From the NCBI GenBank assembly GCA_937927755.1, contig CALBDB010000109.1:1-37927 (forward strand): DNA of 37,927 nt. The letters are read 5' to 3'. Origin of the DNA: an uncultured Lysobacterales bacterium (lineage in GTDB: Bacteria > Pseudomonadota > Gammaproteobacteria > Xanthomonadales > SZUA-36). The notes below the pieces were generated by a model that saw only the letters and a list, made by a program, of their open reading frames with translations, was not told where the DNA came from and made no database searches. The translations under genes and the position numbers were made by a program. Of the stretch, positions 1 through 8,667 are shown piece after piece (positions within the stretch are counted from its first letter, which is position 1; the number at the start of each line of letters is the position of its first letter).

Positions 1-1
1 G

Positions 2-334
2 GCCCTGTTTGCTGGCTGATTTCTCAAGCGCTTTCTCGGCGGCTTGCCAATCGCCCTCGGTCAGTGCCAGCAGGCCTTTTTCGAGTTGTTTGAAGGCACG
101 CTGTTCCTGCATTTTTCGGGCAGTGTTGAGCGGCATACGCCATAGCCAGACGACGAGTTGCACGGCAAACCACAACAACAGGAAAGCCGTTGCCAGCACC
201 AGTACACTGGTTTCTACGGTCCAGTCTCCAAAGTTGATCAGCACCTGTCCCGGATCGGATTTGAACGTCGGAGCGAGCCAACCGGCAAGCAGCAACAATG
301 CCAGCAACAGCAACAATAGAAAGCTGCGCTTCAT
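2..334 (-). CDS. hemY: HemY, N-terminal part (runs off left edge)
   Basis: About 111 N-terminal residues of HemY, an inner-membrane TPR-like protein encoded with haem genes in many gammaproteobacteria; its exact role in haem synthesis is unsettled. I translated it from the minus strand. It begins MKRSF, followed by a Leu-rich first membrane segment (about residues 4-20), a short loop with a GDWTVE motif, a second membrane segment (about 43-65) and the start of the cytoplasmic helical region. The ATG at 334 overlaps the hemX stop in an ATGA, so the two are translationally coupled. The gene continues beyond position 1, so its C-terminal TPR region cannot be seen. This is the bacterial HemY of the hemXY operon, not the Bacillus protoporphyrinogen oxidase of the same name. 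Confidence 0.93.
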   Translation of the reverse strand, partial: MKRSFLLLLLLALLLLAGWLAPTFKSDPGQVLINFGDWTVETSVLVLATAFLLLWFAVQLVVWLWRMPLNTARKMQEQRAFKQLEKGLLALTEGDWQAAEKALEKSASKQG

Positions 335-1533
335 TCGATGCTTTCCTCACTTTCAACCGGAGCGGCTGTCTGTAGCAGCCTGCGACTGTCACGCAATTGC
401 CTCAGCTGTGTCCAGGGCGCGCTTATGTCCGGCATCGCTGGAGCGATTTCGGTCTCTTTCAGGCTTGCTACGCCGGCCAGCAGGGACTGCGCTTCGGCTG
501 AGCCTGCCTGGAAAAACTGCTCCACCGTCGCTTCAACCCGGTTGAGTGAACTGGTATAAGTATCGGCGTCACTTCGCATCAGTGCCAGGCGCGCAGACTC
601 GAGCTGTAACCACAGGCCCTGGCGCAGGTAATCTTTATCCTCGAGGCTCAGCATCGCCTGTTCTTCCGGCACACGCCGCCTTACGGTAACCAGAGAGGAT
701 AGCGTGTGCTTGAAGCTTTCCCACCAACCGGCATCATCTGAGAGCATGGGTACGTCCCGCACGCCGGCTTCGCCCCTGAACGGCAGGGCGGCGAGTTGTG
801 ATTGCATATTTGAAAGCTGGGCCGACAGTTGCACGCGGTCCACACCCGGCACTGATGCAAGCGCCTGGCGCGAAGCAGCAATCCTCTGGCGCACACTCAG
901 GTACATCGGGTCGTTCAAGGCCTCGATCATCAGGTCGGCAGACTGCAGCGCCAGGTCGGCGGCGACGGGATCGGAAAACAACTGTAATCGTTCACTCGCC
1001 ACGCGCAGCAGGTAATCGATCTCTGCGATGTCCAGTTCCATGCTGCTGTTTTGGTTGTTGGCTGCAACACTCACCAGGCCCGATTCGGTTACGGAAAGAC
1101 GCTGCTCAAGCGAACGTACGCTACCCTGTACCGCGTTGATGGAAGCCTGGTCTTCACCCGACTGGCCACGTAGTTCGTCCAACGCGTTTTCAGCGTTCCT
1201 CAGACGTTCTTCCCGGCGCGCCAGTTCCGCAACGTCTATTGGTGATTCCGATGCATTCAACTTCACTTCGAGTTCGGCCACCGATCTTGACAGCTGCAGT
1301 TGACTGCCCTGCAGACGGGCCATGGTTTCCTGCTGCGTGACTACATCCAGGTCCGCCTGGCGGGTCTGCCACCATTGCCACGCGGTTGCTGAAACGGCGG
1401 CCATTGACACCAGCAGCGCCAGTATCGCAATCGAACTCCCCGACGATGTTGGCGGTTTCTCCTTCAACAGGCGATCCACGGGGTCTTCTGGAGTCGTTTC
1501 TTCGATCTTTTCTTTCAATTGCTTGCTGTCCAT
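331..1533 (-). CDS. hemX: HemX family membrane protein
   Basis: A 400-residue protein of the HemX family. It is often mislabelled uroporphyrin-III C-methyltransferase, but I see no methyltransferase motif. An acidic cytoplasmic N-terminus is followed by one membrane segment (about residues 34-54, ending in a WQWWQ stretch). A long coiled-coil-prone region (about 55-155) and a helical periplasmic domain come next. The gene lies after hemD, with about 90 bases between them, and overlaps hemY by 4 bases, as in the classical hemCDXY order. Family knowledge suggests a scaffold role near haem synthesis; no catalytic role can be read from the sequence. Confidence 0.9.
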   Translation of the reverse strand: MDSKQLKEKIEETTPEDPVDRLLKEKPPTSSGSSIAILALLVSMAAVSATAWQWWQTRQADLDVVTQQETMARLQGSQLQLSRSVAELEVKLNASESPIDVAELARREERLRNAENALDELRGQSGEDQASINAVQGSVRSLEQRLSVTESGLVSVAANNQNSSMELDIAEIDYLLRVASERLQLFSDPVAADLALQSADLMIEALNDPMYLSVRQRIAASRQALASVPGVDRVQLSAQLSNMQSQLAALPFRGEAGVRDVPMLSDDAGWWESFKHTLSSLVTVRRRVPEEQAMLSLEDKDYLRQGLWLQLESARLALMRSDADTYTSSLNRVEATVEQFFQAGSAEAQSLLAGVASLKETEIAPAMPDISAPWTQLRQLRDSRRLLQTAAPVESEESIE

Positions 1534-1622
1534 CTTGGGGCCTGTAAATACACTTCAGGTCAATATTGTTGATGCTAACCAAATTACCCCGGCCGCGCAC
1601 CTGTTAAAGGCCAGCAAACTGT

Positions 1623-2375
1623 TTAAGCGGAACTTAACCGCCCGGTCAGCCGCTGAATCGATTGCAGCAGATCAGAATTTCCCGGGCCGTCAGCCCGTAT
1701 AACACGGCTCGCACCCAGGTTTTGTAAATGATGCGCGATGCGGTCGGAAATCACCAGCGCCGGGGCCTTTAATATTTTATCCCAGGCCTCGGCAGGCATG
1801 TTTTCCCGCGCCAATTCCAGGGCTGAAACACTCGTCCAGGTAGTCAATAAATCATCCGCAGCCATGATTGCATCGACCTGTGCCTGTGCCGGAAGCAAGG
1901 GTATACGTTCGTAGACCATCGCATTTATTACGCCCCAGCCCAGTGCTTGCAGGCCATTGGAGAGGGCTTCACGGCCGCCTGGTGCACAGAAAATAACGGC
2001 TTCCCCGGGATCGGCCGCCAATTCCGGCATTTGCAACAGGTCTTCGCTGGTGTACCCGGTATTTGCCTGCAAATGCACCGGGTGCCCATGGGATTCGAGT
2101 TTTGTACGCGTCGCGGCGCCGACCGCGGCAATTTCCAGGTCATCCACGGCGTCGTGCGGAAGATGCGGCAACCCGAAGCGAACCGCTCGCGGACTGGTGA
2201 AAACAGCGAGAATTCGTTTGCCCGGTGAGGACCAGGCTGATTTTAATTCAACCGTGGGTTCGCAAGCTGCAAAGCTGTACACGGGCATGACAATGGCAGC
2301 CAGGCCCAGGGCATCCAACTGTCCGGCCAATTGCCGCGACGACTCCAGCGGGCGGGTAACCAGGACCTGTGTCAT
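1623..2375 (-). CDS. hemD: Uroporphyrinogen-III synthase
   Basis: A 250-residue HemD-like protein. The enzyme closes and isomerises hydroxymethylbilane to uroporphyrinogen III, the branch point to haem, sirohaem and cobalamin. The family is poorly conserved, so identification rests on the N-terminal LVTRPLESSRQLA motif, the FTSPRAVRF segment, the internal AVGAATRTKLE segment, normal length and position directly after hemC. Its ATG at 2375 overlaps the hemC stop (ATGA), so the two enzymes of consecutive steps are coupled. The product should be a soluble two-domain cytoplasmic protein. Confidence 0.93.
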   Translation of the reverse strand: MTQVLVTRPLESSRQLAGQLDALGLAAIVMPVYSFAACEPTVELKSAWSSPGKRILAVFTSPRAVRFGLPHLPHDAVDDLEIAAVGAATRTKLESHGHPVHLQANTGYTSEDLLQMPELAADPGEAVIFCAPGGREALSNGLQALGWGVINAMVYERIPLLPAQAQVDAIMAADDLLTTWTSVSALELARENMPAEAWDKILKAPALVISDRIAHHLQNLGASRVIRADGPGNSDLLQSIQRLTGRLSSA

Positions 2376-3298
2376 GAATCCCCTAAACCGGCGATGATCT
2401 CGCCGGCCCCATTGCTCAATAGATCGGCTGCAAGCTGTTGGCCCAACGCGACGGCGTCCGCTGCAGGCGCTTCACCACCGGCCTCGATCGCTTTTTCTCC
2501 ATTAGGGGAACTGACCCTGGATTGCAGTTTTACGATGCCGTCTTGAAGCACCGCGTGAACCGCTAGCGGTACCTGGCAGGTTGCCTCCAGCACCTGGGCC
2601 ACGGCCCTTTCCGCACTGGCCACGACCATTGCATCGCTATCTGCCAGGGCCTTGATCAGGCTGCGTGTGTGCTCGTCATCCTGCCGGCACTGCAGGCCGA
2701 TGATTCCCTGCGTAGATGCGGGCAACCAGTCGGGCATCTTGAGCGTTTCGGTAATACGTTCACCGAGGCCAAGCCGCTCCAGGCCTGCACAGGCCAGGAT
2801 GATCGCGTCGTACTGCCCTTCATCCAGTTTTCTAAGCCGTGTATCCACGTTGCCACGCAGGTCTGCAACGTCGAGATCAGGCCGTAGTGCCAGCAATTGA
2901 GCCTTACGGCGCAGGCTCGATGTGCCAATCCGGCTGCCAGCCGGCAACTCGGCCAAAAGACGGCCATCACGGCTGACCAGCGCATCGTAGGGATTCGCCC
3001 GTGGCAGTACCGCATCCAGCACGAGTCCACCGGCCATCTCCGCCGGCACATCCTTCATCGAATGCACTGCCAGGTCGGCCTCGTTATCGAGCATCGCCCT
3101 TTCCAGTTCTTTCAGGAACAAGCCCTTGCCGCCGATTTCCGCCAGCGGCCGGTCGAGGATACGGTCACCCTCGGTAACAATTTTTATCAGTTCTATCCCG
3201 ATTCCCGGGTGGGCTTCGCGCAACAATGATTGCACGTGATTCGCCTGCCACAGGGCCAGTGCGCTTTTGCGTGTTGCTATTCTGAGTGCTTTCTTCAT
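2372..3298 (-). CDS. hemC: Hydroxymethylbilane synthase (porphobilinogen deaminase)
   Basis: A 308-residue HemC that polymerises four porphobilinogens into hydroxymethylbilane on a dipyrromethane cofactor. Visible motifs are the N-terminal RIATRKSALALWQ, KGLFLKELE (about 58-66), HSMKDVP with the catalytic Asp83, the GTSSLRRKAQL substrate-binding loop (125-135) and the cofactor-attachment Cys241. The residues before that Cys are EAT rather than the usual Gly-Gly, a modest departure. The start overlaps the algR stop by 4 bases and the stop overlaps hemD, so haem synthesis is coupled to the upstream two-component system, as in Pseudomonas. Confidence 0.97.
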   Translation of the reverse strand: MKKALRIATRKSALALWQANHVQSLLREAHPGIGIELIKIVTEGDRILDRPLAEIGGKGLFLKELERAMLDNEADLAVHSMKDVPAEMAGGLVLDAVLPRANPYDALVSRDGRLLAELPAGSRIGTSSLRRKAQLLALRPDLDVADLRGNVDTRLRKLDEGQYDAIILACAGLERLGLGERITETLKMPDWLPASTQGIIGLQCRQDDEHTRSLIKALADSDAMVVASAERAVAQVLEATCQVPLAVHAVLQDGIVKLQSRVSSPNGEKAIEAGGEAPAADAVALGQQLAADLLSNGAGEIIAGLGDS

Positions 3299-4011
3299 GT
3301 TATTTCCCGAATCAGTTTTCTTATTGCAGGTAATTTGCGGCGGCTCACCGGTACACGTAAGGTACTGCCCTCCAGTTGCAGGAAATGGTGTCCGTCCGGG
3401 GTTTTTTCCAGACCGCGGATATGTTTCCTGGCGACCAGCGCACCCCTGTGGACACGGATCAGGATATCCGCATGTTCCTTTTCCAGTTCCGTCAACGACT
3501 GGCTGATAACGAGGCTGCCATTTTTATGTGTAACCGTGGTGTATTTGTCCTCGGCAGTGAGGCAAATAACGTCAGCCAATGGTAATAGTTTAACCTTACC
3601 GCCCAGTGTTGAGCGCAGGAAAGGTCCATTTAAGCCGCTATCATCGCTGGCAACAGCCCGCCTGGCCCTGTCAATTGCGGCCTCGAGCCGTTCGGCACGG
3701 ACGGGTTTGACCAGGTAGTCGACGGCCTCGCACTCAAATGCTTCCAACGCCTGGTCGGTCCACGCGGTGCAAAAGATAACAGCCGGTGCTGTGACCTGGC
3801 TTTTCAGCATCTGTGCCAGTGTCATTCCATCCATCCCGGGCATGGAGATGTCCAGTAATAGCAGGTCCGGTGTCTTGACGGGTATCAGCCGCAAAGCCTC
3901 GTGCGCGGTGGCAGCCTCCCCTGCAACGTGCACGGCCGGGAGTTCCGCCAGCATGCGCCGCAGGCGGTTACGGGCCGGCGTCTCGTCGTCAACTATCAGT
4001 ATTCTCAACAT
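3295..4011 (-). CDS. algR: LytTR-family response regulator, AlgR-like
   Basis: A 238-residue response regulator. The N-terminal receiver domain (about 1-120) has acidic residues at positions 8-9 (VDDE), the phospho-acceptor Asp54 in LLLDISMPGMDG and Lys101 in YLVKPV. The C-terminal LytTR DNA-binding domain (about 135-235) contains an IRVHRGALVARKHI segment. The position between an AlgZ/FimS-type kinase and hemC is the Pseudomonas algZ-algR-hemC arrangement. There AlgR controls alginate, twitching and other surface traits, but its targets here are unknown. It overlaps algZ by 23 bases and hemC by 4 bases. Confidence 0.93.
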   Translation of the reverse strand: MLRILIVDDETPARNRLRRMLAELPAVHVAGEAATAHEALRLIPVKTPDLLLLDISMPGMDGMTLAQMLKSQVTAPAVIFCTAWTDQALEAFECEAVDYLVKPVRAERLEAAIDRARRAVASDDSGLNGPFLRSTLGGKVKLLPLADVICLTAEDKYTTVTHKNGSLVISQSLTELEKEHADILIRVHRGALVARKHIRGLEKTPDGHHFLQLEGSTLRVPVSRRKLPAIRKLIREIT

Positions 4012-5047
4012 AAGGCAGGTTCAAAACGGCAAAAAACTGCTCGTCACTCTTGTGTGTGATCAGGCTCGCGCTTACACCGAAAGCAAGTGTCAGCCGTTCT
4101 CGGATATTGGCAAGCGCCATGCCATGTCCTTTGCTGACATGGTCATCCGGCCCCAGCGGATTGCTGATCGTGATCACTATATTGTCATTCTCACTGCGCC
4201 CGTAAACACGAACTTCACCACCGTCAACGCGCGATTGGATGCCATGCGCGACTGCATTTTCAAGCAGTGGCTGCAGTGTCAGCGGAAGTATCGTGGCGCT
4301 GTCAGGCAATTCATCCACTTGCCAGTCGATAAGCAGGCGCTCACCCAGGCGCCGCTGTTCCATCTGCAGGTATTTCATTGCCAGCGACAGTTCTTCCGAA
4401 AGATTGATCAGGCTATCCGCCCTACGCATGCTCCCGCGGAACAGGTCCGCCAGGTCTTCGGTGGCGTGCTCGGCGGCAAGTGGTTCATCCGGTATCAGAC
4501 TGGCGATGGTATTGAGGCTGTTAAATAGAAAATGCGGCCGAATCCTCGCCTGCAAGGCCTGCACGCGCGCCTCCGACCGGGCCAGCACCTGCGCTCTCCA
4601 CTGTGAGCGGATAAACAGGTAGCGAAACATGGCCACTGAAACCAGTGCAACGGCGAAAACACTTTGCAGTACAAACATCCAGAAATTTTCACGCCCGGGT
4701 CCGAGGCCGAGAACCGTGCCCACTATACCGGCAAAATAGCTGAATGCCAGCGCGGCAACAATGACCACAAACCAACTGCCCACCCAGGCACCCCGGGCGG
4801 AAAGCCTGCCAAGCCACGCCCGGGTGATACACACGCATACGGTGGTAAGCAGCGCCAATACCTGAGCATAAAGAGAGACAAGGGCGAGCGCGGGCATGCT
4901 GAAATCCGGCAAGGTGCCAAGACCGATCATCAATACGGAAATCTGGGTTACGGCAGCCACTGCCAGTAACAACCTCCAGCGGCAAAACGACGGCGGGTAC
5001 ACGCCATGTTGCCCTGTCATGGTTTCATTGATGCCCACGGTTTCCAT
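3989..5047 (-). CDS. algZ: LytS/AlgZ-type sensor histidine kinase
   Basis: A 352-residue membrane histidine kinase of the His_kinase (LytS/YehU) family, partner of the downstream LytTR regulator. About four membrane segments occupy residues 25-145. The phospho-acceptor motif IRPHFLFNSLN places the His at 172. The N-box is LLENAVAHGIQSR and the G-box is GHGMALANIRERL, typical of this unorthodox class. The start at 5047 has no clear Shine-Dalgarno; ATG at 5020 is an alternative and the product is otherwise the same. Its stop overlaps algR, so kinase and regulator are co-translated. Only 9 bases separate it from the upstream esterase gene. Confidence 0.9.
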   Translation of the reverse strand: METVGINETMTGQHGVYPPSFCRWRLLLAVAAVTQISVLMIGLGTLPDFSMPALALVSLYAQVLALLTTVCVCITRAWLGRLSARGAWVGSWFVVIVAALAFSYFAGIVGTVLGLGPGRENFWMFVLQSVFAVALVSVAMFRYLFIRSQWRAQVLARSEARVQALQARIRPHFLFNSLNTIASLIPDEPLAAEHATEDLADLFRGSMRRADSLINLSEELSLAMKYLQMEQRRLGERLLIDWQVDELPDSATILPLTLQPLLENAVAHGIQSRVDGGEVRVYGRSENDNIVITISNPLGPDDHVSKGHGMALANIRERLTLAFGVSASLITHKSDEQFFAVLNLPYVENTDS

Positions 5048-5056
5048 GCCGTGCAG

Positions 5057-5779
5057 TCAGCTAAAACAGGCCTGCAACCATTGGCCAACGTCCGCTAATT
5101 CCTCCTGTGAAACAGAATGGGGGACCGGGTAGTCATGCCATTCCAACGGCCACTGACCGCCTTGTAACGCCGTAACCGTGGCCTGACCCAGCGAGAAAGG
5201 CACCATTGGATCCTGGGTACCGTGGCCAATAAATACCGGGGTCGCCGCATTTGCTTTTGAATGTTCCGACTGCAGACGCTCCGGGAACAGCAGGTAGCCG
5301 GATAAAACCATGATGCCTGCCAGTGTCTGCGGATAACGGAGTCCGACGTGCAATGCCATCGCTCCGCCCTGGGAAAAGCCTGCCAGCACAATCCGTGATG
5401 CCGGAATGCCGCGTGCGATCTCATGATCAATCAGCGCCCTTATCTTGTCGGCGCTGTGCCTGATACCGGCTTTGTCCTGACCCCTGCTGGTGCTGATCTG
5501 GACTATGTCGTACCAGGCACGCATAACCATGCCACCGTTGATCGTAATCGGCCGCCTCAATGCATGGGGAAATACAAAACGGACCGACTTGCCGGACGGC
5601 AGGCCAAGAAAAGGAACAATAGGCTCAAAATCATGGCCATCCGCGCCCAGGCCGTGCATCCAGATAACTGAGTATTCCGGATTGCCGGCCATGTTTACCT
5701 CGACGCACTCGAGCAGTTCCCCGCCTTCCATTGCGTGTGCTGATTTGCTGCTTTCCATGGCGTATAGTGTAGCAGTCAT
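5057..5779 (-). CDS. Carboxylesterase/phospholipase of the alpha/beta-hydrolase family
   Basis: A 240-residue serine esterase of the Abhydrolase_2 family (acyl-protein thioesterase and EstB relatives). The oxyanion segment is MHGLGADGHDFEP. The nucleophile is Ser136 in GFSQGGAM, and the triad is completed by Asp190 (GTQDPMVPF) and His221 (VPHSVSQ). It has no signal peptide and so should be cytoplasmic. In-frame ATGs at 5758 and 5731 are possible shorter starts, because the region upstream is shared with the divergent lptM promoter. It stops 9 bases before algZ and probably heads the same transcript. The substrate cannot be read from sequence; short-chain carboxylic esters are typical for the family. 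Confidence 0.88.
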   Translation of the reverse strand: MTATLYAMESSKSAHAMEGGELLECVEVNMAGNPEYSVIWMHGLGADGHDFEPIVPFLGLPSGKSVRFVFPHALRRPITINGGMVMRAWYDIVQISTSRGQDKAGIRHSADKIRALIDHEIARGIPASRIVLAGFSQGGAMALHVGLRYPQTLAGIMVLSGYLLFPERLQSEHSKANAATPVFIGHGTQDPMVPFSLGQATVTALQGGQWPLEWHDYPVPHSVSQEELADVGQWLQACFS

Positions 5780-5800
5780 TCAGTGGAATTTTACGTACCG

Positions 5801-6010
5801 ATGCAAACTGTCAAAACCTTATCCCTGATCCTGTTATGTACAATCCTGTTGGGCGCCTGCGGCTTAAGGGGTCCGCTTTACCTCGAGGATGCAGACCCGT
5901 CAGCGGCCCCTGTCAGCACGGAGGATTCCCCCCTGAACATGGATAGCACCAATAACGTTCCGGTCAATAAGGTCAAAAAGAAGAAGGGCGGTAATCAAAA
6001 CCGTTTATGA
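5801..6010 (+). CDS. lptM: Small lipoprotein LptM (YifL/LppL)
   Basis: A 69-residue lipoprotein precursor. The start MQTVKT is followed by a hydrophobic signal segment and the lipobox LLGAC, then GLRGPLYL, the hallmark of this family, and a low-complexity tail ending in a Lys-rich patch. In E. coli this protein (YifL, renamed LptM) helps LptD mature in the outer-membrane lipopolysaccharide translocon. The position directly before dapF matches E. coli, and the stop overlaps the dapF ATG (ATGA). A GTG at 5783 would add six residues; the ATG at 5801 is preferred because it gives a normal signal peptide. Confidence 0.88.
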   Translation: MQTVKTLSLILLCTILLGACGLRGPLYLEDADPSAAPVSTEDSPLNMDSTNNVPVNKVKKKKGGNQNRL

Positions 6011-6834
6011 CGGTCAAATTCCATAAAATGCACGGCCTGGGTAATGACTTTGTCGTGCTGGATTTGCGTAGCCAGGACTTCCCCATTGGTGAAATCACCG
6101 CAAAAAAACTGGCCGACCGCCACACCGGTGTAGGCTGCGACCAGGTACTTGTTTTGCGTAAACCGCTCGATAACCGGCACCTGGCGTCATTTGATATCTG
6201 GAATTCCGATGGAAGCCGCGCCGGGCAATGCGGCAACGGTGTGCGTTGCCTTGGTATGTACCTGCATATGCGCTCAGAGACGCCGCAGGGCGCTTTTACG
6301 CTTGGTGGCCCTGCGGGTGAGGTCGAAATTGAATGTCTCGAAGACGGCAATGTCCGGGTTGATATGGGGCCGCCGATCTTCGAAGCGGCGCGTATTCCAC
6401 TGCTACTGACGGCCGTTGATGGCTGGTATTACCTGGATATCGACGGTGAATCCCGTAAGCTGGGTGCCGTTTCGATGGGCAATCCCCACGCCCTGCTGGT
6501 CGTTGATGGAATCGATACCACTGACGTGGCACACCTGGGCGCTATCATCAGCCGCCACCCCGCTTTTCCACAGGGCTGCAATGCGGGTTTTGCACAGGTG
6601 ATTGATCGCAAGAATATCCGGCTCAGGGTGTTCGAAAGAGGGGCCGATGAGACCAGCGCATGCGGGTCTGGCGCCTGCGCGGCGATGAGCATCCTGCGCA
6701 GGGCCAATCTGGTGGATGAAACAGTAAACGTGACCCAGGCGGGCGGAAACCTTATACTATCGTGGAATTCAGGGGCGGATTCCGTCATTATGACGGGACC
6801 TGCAACTCACGTTTTTGAAGGGAATTTGGAATGA
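6007..6834 (+). CDS. dapF: Diaminopimelate epimerase
   Basis: A 275-residue DapF that interconverts LL- and meso-diaminopimelate for lysine and peptidoglycan. It has the two pseudo-symmetric halves of the family. The catalytic Cys75 lies in GQCGNGVRC and Cys219 in SACGSGACA. The N-terminal KMHGLGNDFVV motif and the substrate-binding SMGNPHALL motif are intact. Length is normal. It overlaps lptM upstream and the DUF484 gene downstream, each by 4 bases, in the order also found in E. coli. Confidence 0.98.
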   Translation: MTVKFHKMHGLGNDFVVLDLRSQDFPIGEITAKKLADRHTGVGCDQVLVLRKPLDNRHLASFDIWNSDGSRAGQCGNGVRCLGMYLHMRSETPQGAFTLGGPAGEVEIECLEDGNVRVDMGPPIFEAARIPLLLTAVDGWYYLDIDGESRKLGAVSMGNPHALLVVDGIDTTDVAHLGAIISRHPAFPQGCNAGFAQVIDRKNIRLRVFERGADETSACGSGACAAMSILRRANLVDETVNVTQAGGNLILSWNSGADSVIMTGPATHVFEGNLE

Positions 6835-7523
6835 GTGACAAAAACAGGTCGATAGAAGACATTGTTTCGCGGTACCTGCGACAGAATCCGGATTTCCTGG
6901 AACAGGAACCTTCCTTACTGAAACACATGGAGTTAAGCCATGCCAGCGGGCCGGCAGTTTCGTTGATTGAAAAGCAGGTGCAATACCTGCGCAAACAGAA
7001 CGAAATGCTCGAGCAAAAGCTGAATCAGCTGATCCAGGTCGCATCTGACAACGAAATACTCATGCGCCGCGTTCACAGCCTTACGCTGGAACTGATGATG
7101 ATGGGTGACCTGGCTTCATTTTTTGACAGGCTTACTGAAGCGCTTCTTGAAGAATTTAAAGCCGATATTCTCAATATCACGCTTTTCAACATCAAAGTTA
7201 AGGCCAGCCCCAAGACACCGATGTTTTACATCAAACGCAACGATCCGGAGATGCAGCAATTCCAGGGCCACCTCGAAAAAGGTGTCAGTGTCTGCGGAAG
7301 ATTAAACCGCAACAAACGCGACTATCTGTTTGGAACCCGCGCACAGTGGGTGCAATCGACCGTACTGGTCCCAATGGGCGATGATGGAATGCTGGCCGTT
7401 GGCAGCAGTGACCCGGCACGTTTTTACCCGGGTATGGGTACGCTTTTCCTCGACCTGCTTGCCCGGGTCGTTGTCAGCCGCCTGGCGCTGGAAGTACCAC
7501 AAAAACAACGCAAAACAGCCTGA
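6831..7523 (+). CDS. DUF484 family protein
   Basis: A 230-residue cytoplasmic protein of the DUF484 family (E. coli YigA). The N-terminal motif is YLRQNPDFLEQEPSLL, followed by a coiled-coil stretch (about 40-75, KQVQYLRKQNEMLEQKLNQL). A GAF-like domain follows, with the conserved ending AVGSSDPARFYPGMGTLFLDLLARV. The biochemical function is unknown. The gene is conserved between dapF and xerC across gammaproteobacteria and is here coupled to dapF by an ATGA overlap. A weak hairpin lies about 25 bases after its stop. Confidence 0.9.
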   Translation: MSDKNRSIEDIVSRYLRQNPDFLEQEPSLLKHMELSHASGPAVSLIEKQVQYLRKQNEMLEQKLNQLIQVASDNEILMRRVHSLTLELMMMGDLASFFDRLTEALLEEFKADILNITLFNIKVKASPKTPMFYIKRNDPEMQQFQGHLEKGVSVCGRLNRNKRDYLFGTRAQWVQSTVLVPMGDDGMLAVGSSDPARFYPGMGTLFLDLLARVVVSRLALEVPQKQRKTA

Positions 7524-7547
7524 CCATATGTAAAGTGGTAAATCTTT

Positions 7548-7566
7548 GCCCGGAATTAATCCGGGC
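7548..7566 (+). terminator. Short GC hairpin between the DUF484 gene and xerC
   Basis: A perfect 7-bp inverted repeat (GCCCGGA / TCCGGGC) with a 5-base loop, followed by an AT-rich stretch but only a short T run. It could be a weak or attenuating terminator in the 139-base gap before xerC. It could also be a processing hairpin. Confidence 0.35.
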
Positions 7567-7662
7567 TGTAATTAATTTTCTTAAGCTGTTTCAGCGTTCA
7601 CCCCCCAAATCCGTATAATCTGTGGAAAACACAAGCAATAATCTGGTGTAAGCTGAACACCG

Positions 7663-8550
7663 ATGAAAGCGCACGCCGACAAATTCTTTGTCTATCTGAA
7701 AAATGAACGCGGATTGTCTGCAAGAACGTTGCAGGCCTATCGGCGTGATCTCGACCAGTTGCTGCAATTTCTTGCAACGGTGGAGATCGACCAGCCCGAG
7801 CTGGTCACCCAGCATCATATACGTGCGTTTATTGCGCAAAGACACCGAGAGGGGCTGGGCGGTAAGTCACTGCAACGCCTGTTGTCCGCCGTGCGCAGCT
7901 TTTACAAATGGATGCTGCGCGAAGGTATCGCCCGGAACAATCCGGCCACACCCGTAAGAGCCCCGAAAAGCCCGCGGCACCTGCCGGCGACACTGGATGC
8001 CGACACCATTGGTCAGCTTCTGGATATACCCTGTGACACGCCACTGGCCATCCGCGACAAGGCCATCATGGAGCTATTCTACTCATCGGGCTTGCGACTG
8101 ACCGAGTTGGCCACGCTTAAGTGGGACCAGGTAGACCTCGGCTCCGGCATGGTAACGGTTACCGGCAAAGGCAACCGAAGCCGCATGGTCCCTATTGGCC
8201 GGATCGCGGCTGAGGCCCTGGTCGAGTGGAGAAAGGCGCGCGTGAAGTTCACCTCTTTTGAACAGCCGTACGTTTTCGTCAGCCAACGCGGAAACCCAAT
8301 CGCTACACGCACCATTCAAATGCGCATACGCTATTGGGCAAAACGCCAGGGCATGCCGCAGAACATCTACCCTCACCTGCTGCGTCACAGCTTCGCCAGC
8401 CACATGCTGGAGTCGTCCGGCGACCTGCGCGCAGTCCAGGAATTACTGGGCCACGCCGACATCTCAACCACCCAGGTCTACACCCACCTGGACTTCCAGC
8501 ACCTGGCCAAGGTCTACGACAAAGCACACCCCAGGGCAAAGAAGAAATAG
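7663..8550 (+). CDS. xerC: Tyrosine recombinase XerC
   Basis: A 295-residue tyrosine recombinase that acts with XerD at dif to resolve chromosome dimers. The N-terminal SAM-like core-binding domain spans about 1-90 and the catalytic domain about 105-290. The catalytic set is complete: Arg145 (SSGLRLTEL), Lys169, His238 and Arg241 (HLLRHSFASH), His264 (LLGHADIS) and Tyr273 (TTQVYTHLD). Length and the dapF-DUF484-xerC context mark it as the housekeeping XerC, not an integron or phage integrase. The ATG at 7663 follows a 139-base gap, so it may also have its own promoter. Confidence 0.96.
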   Translation: MKAHADKFFVYLKNERGLSARTLQAYRRDLDQLLQFLATVEIDQPELVTQHHIRAFIAQRHREGLGGKSLQRLLSAVRSFYKWMLREGIARNNPATPVRAPKSPRHLPATLDADTIGQLLDIPCDTPLAIRDKAIMELFYSSGLRLTELATLKWDQVDLGSGMVTVTGKGNRSRMVPIGRIAAEALVEWRKARVKFTSFEQPYVFVSQRGNPIATRTIQMRIRYWAKRQGMPQNIYPHLLRHSFASHMLESSGDLRAVQELLGHADISTTQVYTHLDFQHLAKVYDKAHPRAKKK

Positions 8551-8579
8551 ATAACCACGGGCGCAACACCCAATAAAAC

Positions 8580-8608
8580 CGTCACACCGGACTTGATCCG
8601 GTATGACG
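8580..8608. repeat. Palindromic intergenic repeat, possible bidirectional terminator
   Basis: A 12-bp inverted repeat with one mismatch (arms 8580-8591 and 8597-8608, loop CTTGA). It lies between the convergent xerC and aqpZ genes. The motif, containing ACCGGA...TCCGGT and flanked by GTCA...TGAC, looks like the short palindromes dispersed through many proteobacterial genomes. It differs from the REP family at 24.4-30.1 kb. Confidence 0.5.
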
Positions 8609-8667
8609 GGAGTTGGACGCTACACCGCGAGCGGGGATATGGGTACCTCCTCAAAAAATACAAATCC

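Noticed and set aside
24-392. 122-codon minus-strand frame overlapping the hemX/hemY junction
   Set aside because: It is out of frame with HemY, whose own frame from ATG 334 gives a clean family match.
7663-8550. Possible mobile-element integrase
   Set aside because: Length and the dapF-DUF484-xerC context identify it as housekeeping XerC.
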